Assembly (NCBI GenBank): GCA_043777595.1
Contig: JAYWHT010000004.1
Coordinates: 13,656-77,655 of the forward strand
Direction of reading: 5' to 3'
Source: JAYVJH01 sp043777595
GTDB lineage: Bacteria; Bacteroidota; Bacteroidia; Cytophagales; Spirosomataceae
DNA: 64,000 nt
Shown here: positions 55,760 to 63,865 of the stretch, piece by piece
Layout: each line of letters starts with the position of its first letter
Position numbering within the stretch: position 1 is the stretch's first letter
The notes under the pieces: model-generated
Databases searched by the model: none
Told to the model about the DNA's origin: nothing
Seen by the model: only the letters and a program-made list of their open reading frames with translations
Made by a program: the position numbers and the translations under genes

Positions 55760-56533
55760 CTATTTTTTTACTTCTGGGGCTTTTTCGGCAGGCATCATAA
55801 ACATTGCATCGTCCAAATCAATATTAGTTTCGACTTTTTCAATCACTATATTTTGTCCATCTTTTTGTCCCTTGGCCCGTTGTGTCATCGAAAACGGAAA
55901 CATCAGGCCGTTTACTTCTTGGTAATCGCTCATTAAGGTTTCCGAAATCATACCTTTGCCTGGGCCTTTTTTAATAGTTGTTTGAACAACGATAGGCACA
56001 TAGTTTTGGGTGTCGAAAAAGTAAACACTTGAGTTTTCTTCTTCTTTGCCTTCCACTTTAACTGGCTTACGAGTCAGTTTTATTTTAAAGCACTCCGCCC
56101 CCTCAATGGTTTCTTTGCCTTCGAGAGTTACTTTGTAGCCACGTGCTGCGTAGTTAATAAATGGATCGAGCAGTTCAGACTGGTCTTTCATATTTTCGCT
56201 TTCTTCGGCTTCCGACTTTTCAGCTTTCATCGTCATCTGGTTTGTTCCCCACATTGTAGTACCATCAAAACAGCCTTGATAAAACTTCATACCCTGAAAC
56301 TCGGCTACGGTCATCATTTTATTTGGGGCTTTTTGAGCAATAACCAACGGTAGCTCCATACCTTGCATTTTTATTTTGGCGGTTGTCTTTACGCTTTTTA
56401 GGGCTTCCCATTTGGCTTTGCCACCTGTGGTTTCGAGGTATTTGGCAATCACTTCATCGGCAGTTTGAGCATAGCTCGCCACCGACATCAAAAGCGCAAG
56501 CGCAACTACTGAAAGTACTTTCATTGTTTTCAT
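55760..56533 (-). CDS. Exported LolA-like outer-membrane lipoprotein-sorting protein
   Basis: A 257-residue protein with a signal peptide ending ASYAQ (ATG at 56533 or 56524). The mature part begins TADEVIAKYLETTGGKAKWEALKSVKTTAKI, the usual start of the LolA-like family in Bacteroidota, and the rest alternates strands suited to a half-barrel fold. The actual ligand is unknown; the true LolA is normally a separate gene. It has its own downstream terminator. Confidence 0.8.
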   Translation of the reverse strand: MKTMKVLSVVALALLMSVASYAQTADEVIAKYLETTGGKAKWEALKSVKTTAKIKMQGMELPLVIAQKAPNKMMTVAEFQGMKFYQGCFDGTTMWGTNQMTMKAEKSEAEESENMKDQSELLDPFINYAARGYKVTLEGKETIEGAECFKIKLTRKPVKVEGKEEENSSVYFFDTQNYVPIVVQTTIKKGPGKGMISETLMSDYQEVNGLMFPFSMTQRAKGQKDGQNIVIEKVETNIDLDDAMFMMPAEKAPEVKK

Positions 56534-56627
56534 TTTATTTTTGTTTTAAAGTTTACACAATTTTAAGAAATCGTTGTTTATTTCCCAAATTTTTTATGTT
56601 TGTTGGATTAGAATAATTAACCAAAGG

Positions 56628-56661
56628 CAAAAAACAAGGTTGAGCGGTGGTAATATTTAGT
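56628..56661 (+). repeat. Left direct repeat bounding the peptide-export relic
   Basis: CAAAAAACAAGGTTGAGCGG then TGGTAATATTTAGT. It matches 59612-59644 in the same orientation with only a few differences. The two copies enclose about 3 kb of unusual genes. Confidence 0.7.
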
Positions 56662-56774
56662 ACACCTCCAACGCCCCCAAATAAAGTCCAGTCCTGACAC
56701 GGTCTAAGACTAAGTTTTGGAATTTGGGCAAATCGCTGGCCAGCTCTTCTTTTGGGAAATACTGCCCCTATCAA

Positions 56775-57044
56775 TTACCTGCCTTCGTCAAAAACCACCC
56801 TCACAATTGTATAGGGCAGGCCGAGGGTATCTACCAAGAGGGCTTTACCAGCCGCATCTGTAACCAATTTTACTTCGTCATACAACCTCCGCAACTGCAA
56901 CACACTCAACGCCCACGACAGCCAATGATATTCTGCCGAAAGCCAGCCGCCCAAGCCCCCTAACCCCCAGAGGGGGGACAAATTTTCCATCTCCCCCTGG
57001 GGGTAGGGGGGCTCCAGTACGACTGTACGATTTTCATGTTTCAA
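56775..57044 (-). pseudogene. Truncated DUF6734-like gene interrupted by a palindromic repeat
   Basis: Residues 30-89 read GGWLSAEYHWLSWALSVLQL and RRLYDEVKLVTDAAGKALL ending VFDEGR, which matches my recollection of the N-terminal part of the DUF6734 family (WALSxLQxxxxYDEVxLVTD). The family protein is normally about 300 residues, so this copy is truncated. The first 30 residues are mostly a translated GC-rich palindrome. Beyond the stop a different frame remains open at 56657-56767 (GQYFPKEELASDLPKF), suggesting a frameshift or a fused remnant. Confidence 0.55.
56952..57014. repeat. REPIN-like GC-rich palindrome inside the DUF6734 relic
   Basis: Arms AGCCCCCTAACCCCCAGAGG and CTCCCCCTGGGGGTAGGGGG with a short A/T-rich spacer, a full paired copy of the family also found in the type IIG gene. 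Confidence 0.85.
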
Positions 57045-57078
57045 TCAATTTTAGTAAATACACCATTTTCCTATCAAG

Positions 57079-57318
57079 CTACTTACCGCCTAACCGCTCT
57101 ACCAACGCCCTCAATACGCCGATGCTGTCTTCTTGTACCACTATCGTTTTGGCTTGGGTAGCTATGGTTTCTTTTTGTGAATTGGCCAATTTTTCGTAAG
57201 TTTCTTTGTTTTCTTGATAAAAATACTCAATTTTCTGTGAGTAAACCGTCACATTTATTTCTTGAATGTAAGATACTATTGTTTTGCTCAATATTTGACC
57301 CACCGAACTACAAGCCAA
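57079..57318 (-). CDS. Coiled-coil fragment, possibly the C-terminus of an XRE-family regulator
   Basis: A 79-residue frame whose last 45 residues (ENKETYEKLANSQKETIATQ then IVVQEDSIGVLRALVERLGGK) form a heptad-like coiled coil of the kind that follows the helix-turn-helix domain in Bacteroidota XRE regulators. No helix-turn-helix is present, and the first part overlaps the upstream region of the peptide gene on the other strand. Probably a remnant. Confidence 0.4.
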   Translation of the reverse strand: MACSSVGQILSKTIVSYIQEINVTVYSQKIEYFYQENKETYEKLANSQKETIATQAKTIVVQEDSIGVLRALVERLGGK

Positions 57319-57360
57319 TACACCTCAGCAAAAGCCTTAAAACCCTTCGGTAACAAACAC

Positions 57361-57678
57361 ATGAAAAGTAAATTTCAAAATTTTGATTTTGGCGCAGTAC
57401 AGGTACTAAGCCAAGAAGAACAGAGTAGAGTGAAAGGTGGGTGTATTCCTGTCGCTGGTGGAGGTGGGGGTTGTTCTACAAAGTACTGTTACTATCCTTT
57501 ATCGGATACAACTATGACATGGCCACCCAGAATGGGTTTTTCTAAATGTAATGCCACAAAACTAACTCTTAAAGCTGATGATATGGGTGTGCCCAACAGC
57601 AGGTGCAGGTTCTTGTTCGTAATTAAACTTAGTTTGTCACGAAAAAGGGGTTTTAACATATCAAACCCCTTTTCATGA
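57361..57678 (+). CDS. Double-glycine-leader precursor peptide, probably frameshifted near its end
   Basis: From the ATG at 57361 the leader reads MKSKFQNFDFGAVQVLSQEE and ends SRVKGG at residue 27: the LS..E...VKGG pattern of leaders cut by C39 peptidases. The core begins CIPVAGGGGGCSTKYCYYP with cysteines at 28, 38, 43 and 63, suggesting disulfides. The listed frame runs on into a terminator hairpin (57643-57673), which is abnormal. The +1 frame near the end gives WVCPTAGAGSCS and stops at 57620-57622, just before the hairpin, so a one-base frameshift after about residue 70 is likely. An upstream extension from 57262 has no signal features and is rejected. Confidence 0.7.
   Translation: MKSKFQNFDFGAVQVLSQEEQSRVKGGCIPVAGGGGGCSTKYCYYPLSDTTMTWPPRMGFSKCNATKLTLKADDMGVPNSRCRFLFVIKLSLSRKRGFNISNPFS
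57643..57673 (+). terminator. Terminator after the precursor peptide
   Basis: An 11-bp stem AAAAGGGGTTT/AAACCCCTTTT with a 9-base loop, followed by TC. It lies 21 bases after the TAA of the alternative frame and within the listed frame, supporting the frameshift reading. Part of the transcript may read through to the TlpA-like gene. Confidence 0.75.
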
Positions 57679-57728
57679 TAAACTCTTTAGAACAGTATAG
57701 TTTTTGTGCATTTGCAAATTTTAAATTT

Positions 57729-58871
57729 ATGAATCAGCGTTTTATATTTTTGCTTTTTTTTACATTATCAATAGGTGCGTTCCAATGTAAAGCGCAAACT
57801 ACTTTCAAGGTGTATTTTACTTATGAAAAATGCGCTAAAAAAAGTGCGTTTAGTTTTTGGTTTCATGATGGACAAAAAAGAGTCCCTGCTCATGTAACTA
57901 AATTGAAAGATGAATACGTTGTTGAAATAAAACTAAAAACGAAATACACATACTTACAGATAGATGAAAGAGATGATAATGATTTTCGTTCTTACTCTCG
58001 TTTTTTGATAAATCAAAGTCCTGCAAAAATTCATTATCTACAATGCGATACAAATAATAGTAGCTCAAATTGGAAAGATATAAAACTTGAAAATACTGAA
58101 TTCTTAGATATTTATGGGCCGTCCTTATATAGATTTTGTATCAATGAATTAGAGGCTGATGGTAAAATACGCAGCCAACTTATAAATGCAAATTCAAAAG
58201 CTGAACAAACAAAATTGATGAAAGATTTGCACGTTGCCGAACAAAAACTATTTGATAAAAGGTTAGATTTTTTGAGTACACATTCCAATAGTTATACTTC
58301 TTTATTTTTGCTTAGAGATTGGATTGAAGAACAAGAAGGCGTAGAAACTAATAAATGCCAGAATGTATTAGAGGCTTTTCCAACTGACATACAAAATAGT
58401 CTTGAAGGGAAATTATTGCTTAAAACTATTCAAACAAAACGCTTACGTTCCACAAATAAACCAGAAACAGGTAAAGTAGCACCGAACTTTGAAACAAAAG
58501 ATATCAATGGTAAAATGGTAAAATTAGAAAATCTAAAGGGTAAATATGTGCTATTGGTATTTTGGGCTACATGGTGCGTTCCTTGTGTTAAGGAAATACC
58601 TCAGATAATTGATATTAGAAAGAAATATACCTCCGAAAAATTAGAAGTCATCAGCATCTCACTTGATGAAGATAAGCAAAAACATAAGACATTTGTAAAG
58701 CATAAAAAAATGGATTGGACACATATTATTGGCACAAAAACCATCATACAAGACTATTTTATCAATGGTATTCCCGAAACGCTACTCGTAGATCCAACTG
58801 GAAAGGTAGTTTATATGAATGTTGGCAACGATAAAGAAAGCTTGCAAAAAGCAATAGCTACTTACTTGTAA
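57729..58871 (+). CDS. TlpA-like periplasmic thioredoxin/redoxin
   Basis: About 380 residues from the ATG at 57729, which gives the signal peptide MNQRFIFLLFFTLSIGAFQC; the ATG at 57675 lies inside the terminator stem and is rejected. An N-terminal DUF4369-like strand domain and a helical linker precede a C-terminal thioredoxin domain (from about residue 245) with the active site TWCVPCVKEIP. Base composition is clearly more AT-rich than the surrounding housekeeping genes. Its place after a Cys-rich GG-leader peptide suggests a role in disulfide handling for that peptide, an inference from context. Confidence 0.85.
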   Translation: MNQRFIFLLFFTLSIGAFQCKAQTTFKVYFTYEKCAKKSAFSFWFHDGQKRVPAHVTKLKDEYVVEIKLKTKYTYLQIDERDDNDFRSYSRFLINQSPAKIHYLQCDTNNSSSNWKDIKLENTEFLDIYGPSLYRFCINELEADGKIRSQLINANSKAEQTKLMKDLHVAEQKLFDKRLDFLSTHSNSYTSLFLLRDWIEEQEGVETNKCQNVLEAFPTDIQNSLEGKLLLKTIQTKRLRSTNKPETGKVAPNFETKDINGKMVKLENLKGKYVLLVFWATWCVPCVKEIPQIIDIRKKYTSEKLEVISISLDEDKQKHKTFVKHKKMDWTHIIGTKTIIQDYFINGIPETLLVDPTGKVVYMNVGNDKESLQKAIATYL

Positions 58872-58908
58872 AAAAAATTAATATTTATAGACTTAAACCA
58901 ATTACATA

Positions 58909-59349
58909 GTGTTATTAGTCCAACACCTACTCAAATACCTCAATATCAACCACACAGCAGCCGAGGCAAAGCGGCTGGGGGCTGGGGTAACGGATATGGG
59001 TGGGTGGTCAGATGCACTTAATGCTTACCAAATAGCCAACATAGCCGTTCGGCTACAGCCGCAGCAACTATCACAGGCTACATTTCCATGTATAGCCCAT
59101 TGCCTAACTCCCAGTAGTCTACCTTATTTTATGGCTATAGAGGGCATTAGCGAGGGGCAGTTGTCCTATCACGATGGCCAAAAGGTGAACAAAATGGCCT
59201 TGGCGGAATTTATTAAAATCTGGTCGGGGGCGGTGCTATTACTATCGCCAGATGAGCATGGTGGCGAGCCAAACTACGAGGCAAACAAGCGAACAGAGAG
59301 GTTTGAGAATATCCAAAGAGCGGGCATTGTAGTGGCCAAGAGGTGTTAG
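58909..59349 (+). pseudogene. N-terminal C39-like domain of a VKOR-type protein, truncated
   Basis: Starting at GTG 58909, 146 residues: VQHLLKYLNINHTAAEAKRL, then LSDALNAYQIANIAVRL-type text and EFIKIWSGAVLLLSPDE followed by NYEANKRTERFENIQ. This matches, from memory, the degenerate peptidase-C39-like domain that precedes the membrane VKOR domain in Bacteroidota proteins found with GG-leader peptides. The catalytic Cys/His of true C39 peptidases are not in place. The membrane part is missing: the frame ends seven bases into the HlyD tail (59343-59594), the mark of an internal deletion. Confidence 0.6.
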
Positions 59350-59594
59350 TCAAGTTTCCGAGTTATCCTTTTCAAGAGTTTGGTATTGTGGCGGGCCGCA
59401 TTGAGGCCGTATCTGAGATGTCCAAAGATACGGCCTTTGTGGTGCGTGTGAGTTTTCCAAAAGGGCTAATGACGAGTTCCCAAAAACAGATACCATTCCG
59501 TAATGGCCTAACGGCCTCGGGCGAGATTGTTACCGAAAATCTCAATCTGATAGAGCGGCTTTTTTATGAGTTGAGACGAATTGTATTCGATTGA
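59343..59594 (+). pseudogene. C-terminal remnant of an HlyD-family secretion adaptor
   Basis: Eighty-three residues reading VLVKFPSYPFQEFGIVAGRI and IPFRNGLTASGEIVTENLNL, ending LIERLFYELRRIVFD. This is the last strand-rich part of an HlyD/membrane-fusion adaptor that works with a C39-type ABC exporter. The normal N-terminal membrane helix, lipoyl and coiled-coil parts are absent. A GTG at 59343 could initiate it but the product would not function. It directly abuts the truncated C39-like domain. Confidence 0.75.
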
Positions 59595-59611
59595 AAAATA
59601 AAATAAGAGAC

Positions 59612-59644
59612 CAAAAAACAAAGTTGAGCGGTGGCAAATTTAGT
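59612..59644 (+). repeat. Right direct repeat bounding the peptide-export relic
   Basis: CAAAAAACAAAGTTGAGCGG then TGGCAAATTTAGT, matching 56628-56661 in the same orientation. It begins 17 bases after the stop of the HlyD remnant. Confidence 0.7.
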
Positions 59645-59795
59645 GCGTTTTCTTTTTAAAATGGCTCAATGGTATTCTGCGTTTCATCAACTTAAGTAAT
59701 AAAGTAAATTTAAACAGAATAATAAATTTATATAATTCATTGAAAATTAGACATTTATTTAGTCATTCAATTATTCTTAATTCTACATCATAACC

Positions 59796-59902
59796 TAAGT
59801 ACTTATTCAAAACCAATACGGTATTTTAATTTTTATAACTCACGGATTAACTCTATTGTATTTAACTCACGACACTGTACTATATACCCACGACTCTTTA
59901 AA
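59796..59902 (+). repeat. Dispersed ~107-bp repeat, copy 3
   Basis: Starts TAAGTACTTATTCAAAACCA and ends ACCCACGACTCTTTAA. It is alignable over its full length with the reverse complement of 986-1095, and its second half matches 19592-19676. Confidence 0.6.
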
Positions 59903-60120
59903 TGGATAGAAAATCGACTGCATCGCTCGGGCAACACTGCGGCAATTTGATGTAATACTCAACGAAGACAGCAAACGAAATAAAACAAGTGAATTAGGGC
60001 AAATTTTTTGCCTATCAACAAAGACGTTACTCAATTTAGCCCAAATACAAGAATCAAATCAACGTAGAACCCCGAACATTAAATATACGCTGCGTTTAGT
60101 CTTGCTGGAACTGGAGCAGA

Positions 60121-60150
60121 GGTAGAGACGCAAAATTTTGCGTCTCTACC
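60121..60150. repeat. Perfect 30-bp palindrome (GTAGAGACGC-type)
   Basis: GGTAGAGACGCAAAA pairs exactly with TTTTGCGTCTCTACC. Palindromes with the core TAGAGACGC are known to me as widespread dispersed repeats in several phyla, including cyanobacteria. It lies between a possible coding remnant and the polA end. Confidence 0.85.
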
Positions 60151-60268
60151 AAGACCTACAGAAACCGTCAGGGGCATTTGGACGAACGGTTCATTTAATT
60201 TTGTCGAAACAACAAGGTGGTTTAGTAAAAAGTGTCGGCAGGGAGATGGTTTTTTATTGGTAATTTCA

Positions 60269-63133
60269 CTAATGCGCCTCCAACCAATTTGCACCAATAC
60301 CGATACCTGTTTCCATCTTGACGGCGAGCGGTATGGCGTTGGTCATTAGTTCGTTTACTTTGTTTTTCAATATTTCGACTTCGTCTTTGTGAACATCAAA
60401 AACCAATTCGTCATGCACTTGCAAAATCATGCGTGAGCGGAGGTTTTGGGTTTTGATAAACTCATGAATATTTATCATCGCTACCTTTATCATGTCGGCG
60501 GCAGAGCCTTGAATGGGTGCATTGATGGCGTTGCGTTCGGCAAAGCCTCTGGTGGTTTGGTTCATTGAGTCAATATCGGCCAAATAGCGGCGGCGACCCA
60601 GTACCGTTTCTACGTATTTGCGTTCACGGGCATCGGTTATGACTTGGTCCATATAGGTTTTGACGGCTGGAAATTCTATAAAATAAGACTTGATAATCTC
60701 CGATGCTTCGCCACGACCAATACCCAACCGCTGCGCCAGACCAAAAGCCGAAATACCATAAATAATACCAAAATTGACCATCTTAGCCTTACGCCTCATG
60801 TCTGAGCTAACTTCTGATAGCTCGACTTTGAAAACCTTACTGGCCGTGCTAGCATGAATATCAAGGCTGTTGTTAAAGGCTTCGAGCATGGTGGCATCTT
60901 GACTAAATGCGGCCATGATACGGAGTTCGATTTGAGAATAATCGGCAGATAGTATCAAAAAATCGTCGTTGCGAGGCACAAACGCCTTGCGTATTTCTCG
61001 CCCACGAACGGTACGAATGGGAATGTTTTGTAGGTTGGGATTGGTGCTACTGAGCCGCCCTGTTGAGGTTACGGCTTGGTTGAACGATGTATGGATTCGG
61101 CCTGTTCGGGCGTTTATCAACAGTGGTAGCGCATCGACATAGGTGGACTTTAATTTTTGCAATTCTCTATAATCCAATATTTTACGGGCAATCTCATGCT
61201 CGGCTTCGAGTTCTGAGAGTATGTCTTCGCCTGTGGCGTATTGGCCTGTGGCGGTTGTTTTGGGTTTTTTGACGAGTTTTAGTTTATCAAACAACACAAT
61301 GCCCAACTGCTTTGGCGAGCCAATGTTAAAAGTCTCGCCAGCGAGTTCAAAAATCTCTTTTTCAATGGCTCTAACGTCATTTTCTAATACCGCCGACATA
61401 TCGGCCAGTACATTTACATCTAATTTTACACCCTCATGCTCAATGTCCATTAGTACTCGCACGAGCGGCATTTCTACATCTTCAAATAGTTTTTGGGCTT
61501 CGTTTTGTATCAATATCGGGTTCAGTTTTTCTTTTAATTGGAGCGTAATGTCGGCATCTTCGGCGGCATAGTCCACCACTTTTTCTATGGCTACATCTCG
61601 CATATTACCTTGCTTTACGCCTTTTTTGCCAATCAGGGTTTCGATAGACACAGGCTCGTAGTTGAGGTAATTGTTAGCCAAGGCATCCATATTGTGCCGT
61701 TTTTCGGGTTCGAGCAGATAATGAGCAATCATCGTATCGTAGAGTGTGCCTTTTACTTCTGTGTCATAATTGAGCATAATCGCTAAATCGTATTTTAGAT
61801 TTTGGCCAATCTTTACAATGTTTTCATTTTCAAGTACTTGCCTAAAATCATCGACAATAGCCTGTGCTTCGGCTTGGTTGGCTGGTACTGGTACATAAAA
61901 CGCTTCGCCTTTTTTGTAAGCAAACGCCAGCCCGACCAATTCAGCTTCGAGTGAGTCCAATGACGTAGTTTCGGTATCAAAACAAAATTCGTCTTGCAAA
62001 CTTAAATATTGCGCTAAACTCTGCCTCAACTCGGGAGTATCTATGAGGTGGTATTGGTGGAGGGTGGTAGCAATAGTGTTGAGTGATGAGTGTTGAGTAT
62101 TGAGTGTTGAGTGTTGGGCTAAATTTGATGGTTGAGGCTCGATTTCTGATTTCTGATTTCTGATTTCTGTACTTCCAAACAACGATAACTGGCTTTGGTC
62201 GGCTGGTTTTTGGCGTGTGGCGGTTGGTTTTTGAATGAGGCTATCTACTGCTTGCTCGGTTTCACCTAATATTTTTCGGCGAAGGGTTCTAAATTCTAAT
62301 TCGTCCAATAGCGGAGAGAGTATCTCGGCATTGGGCTGGGCTAAAATCAGAGCCATTTCGTCAAACTCAATCGGAACGTTAATGTCAATCGTGGCTAAGT
62401 CTTTTGACAATATGGCTTTTTCTGAATGTTCGGCTACTTTTTCTTTGACCTTACCGACCAATTTATCAACATTGGCTATGATATTTTCGATAGAGCCAAA
62501 TTCTTCAATAAGTTTTTGAGCCGTTTTTTCGCCCACACCAGGTATGCCTGGAATGTTATCGACGGCATCGCCCATGAGGCCGAGCATATCTACCACTTGA
62601 CTGATTTCTTTGATATTCCAACGGTCTAATACCTGCTGAATACCGTGCACCTCTGTACCTTTGCCCATGGCAGCGGGCTTGTACAAAAATATATGTTCTT
62701 CGACCAACTGCCCATAGTCTTTGTCGGGGGTCATCATATATACTTCAAAATCTTGGCGGGCGGCTTTCTTGGCCAATGTTCCAATTACGTCGTCGGCCTC
62801 GAAGCCGTCCATCTCCAAAATCGGAATATTCATACCTCGCAGCATCGTCTTGATGTACGGAATAGACAGCGTAATATCTTCGGGTTGTTTTTCTCGTTGG
62901 GCTTTGTATGCCTCAAACTGAATATGTCTAAATGTAGGTTTGGGAGTGTCGAAAGCTACGCCAATATGTGTTGGTTTTTCGTTTTTGAGTACTTCGAGTA
63001 GTGTATTTGTAAATCCAAAAATAGCACTGGTATTGAGTCCCTTAGACGAAACTCTGGGGGTTTTGGCAAAAGCAAAATGCGCTCTATAAATAAGAGCGAA
63101 GGCATCGAGCAAAAATAGTTTTTTGGTTGGCAT
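60269..63133 (-). CDS. polA: DNA polymerase I
   Basis: A 954-residue three-domain enzyme for Okazaki fragment processing and repair. The 5' nuclease domain spans residues 1-290 (LLDAFALIYRAHFA, MDGFEADDVIGTLA, MTPDKDYGQLV). The 3'-5' exonuclease domain lies at about 365-560 with FCFDTETTSL and KIGQNLKYDLAIM. The polymerase domain follows with motif A LILSADYSQIELRI, the O-helix RRKAKMVNFGIIYG and motif C LQVHDELVFDV. Residues 322-352 form a linker encoded by short-period repeats (RNQKSEIEPQ then QHSTLNTQHSSLN), placed between the two nuclease domains. Confidence 0.97.
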   Translation of the reverse strand: MPTKKLFLLDAFALIYRAHFAFAKTPRVSSKGLNTSAIFGFTNTLLEVLKNEKPTHIGVAFDTPKPTFRHIQFEAYKAQREKQPEDITLSIPYIKTMLRGMNIPILEMDGFEADDVIGTLAKKAARQDFEVYMMTPDKDYGQLVEEHIFLYKPAAMGKGTEVHGIQQVLDRWNIKEISQVVDMLGLMGDAVDNIPGIPGVGEKTAQKLIEEFGSIENIIANVDKLVGKVKEKVAEHSEKAILSKDLATIDINVPIEFDEMALILAQPNAEILSPLLDELEFRTLRRKILGETEQAVDSLIQKPTATRQKPADQSQLSLFGSTEIRNQKSEIEPQPSNLAQHSTLNTQHSSLNTIATTLHQYHLIDTPELRQSLAQYLSLQDEFCFDTETTSLDSLEAELVGLAFAYKKGEAFYVPVPANQAEAQAIVDDFRQVLENENIVKIGQNLKYDLAIMLNYDTEVKGTLYDTMIAHYLLEPEKRHNMDALANNYLNYEPVSIETLIGKKGVKQGNMRDVAIEKVVDYAAEDADITLQLKEKLNPILIQNEAQKLFEDVEMPLVRVLMDIEHEGVKLDVNVLADMSAVLENDVRAIEKEIFELAGETFNIGSPKQLGIVLFDKLKLVKKPKTTATGQYATGEDILSELEAEHEIARKILDYRELQKLKSTYVDALPLLINARTGRIHTSFNQAVTSTGRLSSTNPNLQNIPIRTVRGREIRKAFVPRNDDFLILSADYSQIELRIMAAFSQDATMLEAFNNSLDIHASTASKVFKVELSEVSSDMRRKAKMVNFGIIYGISAFGLAQRLGIGRGEASEIIKSYFIEFPAVKTYMDQVITDARERKYVETVLGRRRYLADIDSMNQTTRGFAERNAINAPIQGSAADMIKVAMINIHEFIKTQNLRSRMILQVHDELVFDVHKDEVEILKNKVNELMTNAIPLAVKMETGIGIGANWLEAH
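62077..62169. repeat. Short-period repeat arrays in polA
   Basis: Units GTGTTGAGT(G/A)(T/A)TGA recur at 62077-62117, and ATTTCTG recurs four times at 62141-62169. Both are in frame and make up the PolA linker near residues 322-352. Confidence 0.75.
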
Positions 63134-63343
63134 TGGTATTGACTAATTGAGTGAGGGACGATTGGGTGAGCAATAAAATTGAGTAAATTTATACAAATCG
63201 TTGGTGAAAATAGCTGTTTAATAAAAAAATCAATAAATCATTCAATCAACAAATCGCTCATTAAGTTTTGGCACGCTATTTGATGTACTTTGAGTTCGCA
63301 ACTCTACATTTAATCTAACCTACTAATAAACAAAACAATAACC

Positions 63344-63865
63344 ATGAAAACTCTCTCCCGACTAACTTTGATTGGCGCATTTATGCTGGTTTGTGCGGGC
63401 TGGCTCATTAATTGTAAAGGTACTGGAAGCGTCAATGCTATCGGTCTCGAAACCCAACCCTACCTAAAAGAAGTCATATATTCTGATTGGATAAACACCG
63501 ATCGTTGGGTCAATACCCGTATTTTTGATTTGCCTGCCCGCTCGTTTGAGTTGAGTAACGAAAAGCTGACTACTCAGAAATTAGAAAATAGTGAAATATA
63601 TATCTACTCAAAAGTAGGCGAATCGGACAGCGTACACTTGCTACCCTACACCGATACCTCAACCGAAAACGACGTCCGCTTTGACTATACCAATCCCCGT
63701 GAGCAAACCCTCCGCTTGGTTTCGATTGGTCTGAATGGTACGCTCAATGCACCCCAACCATCTTCGTTTCGCTATGTGGTAGTTCCCAAAATATTGCCCT
63801 CAAAAATGTCGCTCAACATGACCGACTACACCGCAGTAGAAAATGCGCTCGGCCTGCCCGAATAA
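63344..63865 (+). CDS. Putative lipoprotein of unknown function
   Basis: A 173-residue protein with signal peptide MKTLSRLTLIGAFMLVCAGW and lipobox LINC, so Cys 24 is probably lipidated. The mature part is rich in beta-strand-like stretches (DWINTDRWVNTRIFDLPAR, YRYVVVP-like FRYVVVPKIL) with no family that I recognise. It lies 210 bases upstream-divergent from polA. The 135 bases after it to the window end (63866-64000) hold no recognisable gene. Confidence 0.65.
   Translation: MKTLSRLTLIGAFMLVCAGWLINCKGTGSVNAIGLETQPYLKEVIYSDWINTDRWVNTRIFDLPARSFELSNEKLTTQKLENSEIYIYSKVGESDSVHLLPYTDTSTENDVRFDYTNPREQTLRLVSIGLNGTLNAPQPSSFRYVVVPKILPSKMSLNMTDYTAVENALGLPE

Larger units (their letters stand above)
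59595..60268. other. 674-bp region with repeats and possible coding remnants
   Basis: This stretch holds the right direct repeat of the peptide locus (59612-59644), copy 3 of the ~107-bp dispersed repeat (59796-59902), a start-less open frame of 71 codons (59910-60125; protein-like text IDCIARATLRQFDVILNEDS) and a perfect 30-bp palindrome (60121-60150). No intact gene is recognised. Confidence 0.55.

Noticed and set aside
57262..57360. Extended N-terminus for the GG-leader peptide
   Set aside because: The 33 extra residues carry no leader features, and a standard GG leader begins exactly at the ATG at 57361.
60079..60297. 72-codon minus-strand frame overlapping the polA end
   Set aside because: It spans the 30-bp palindrome and overlaps polA in another frame; the text has no recognisable domain.
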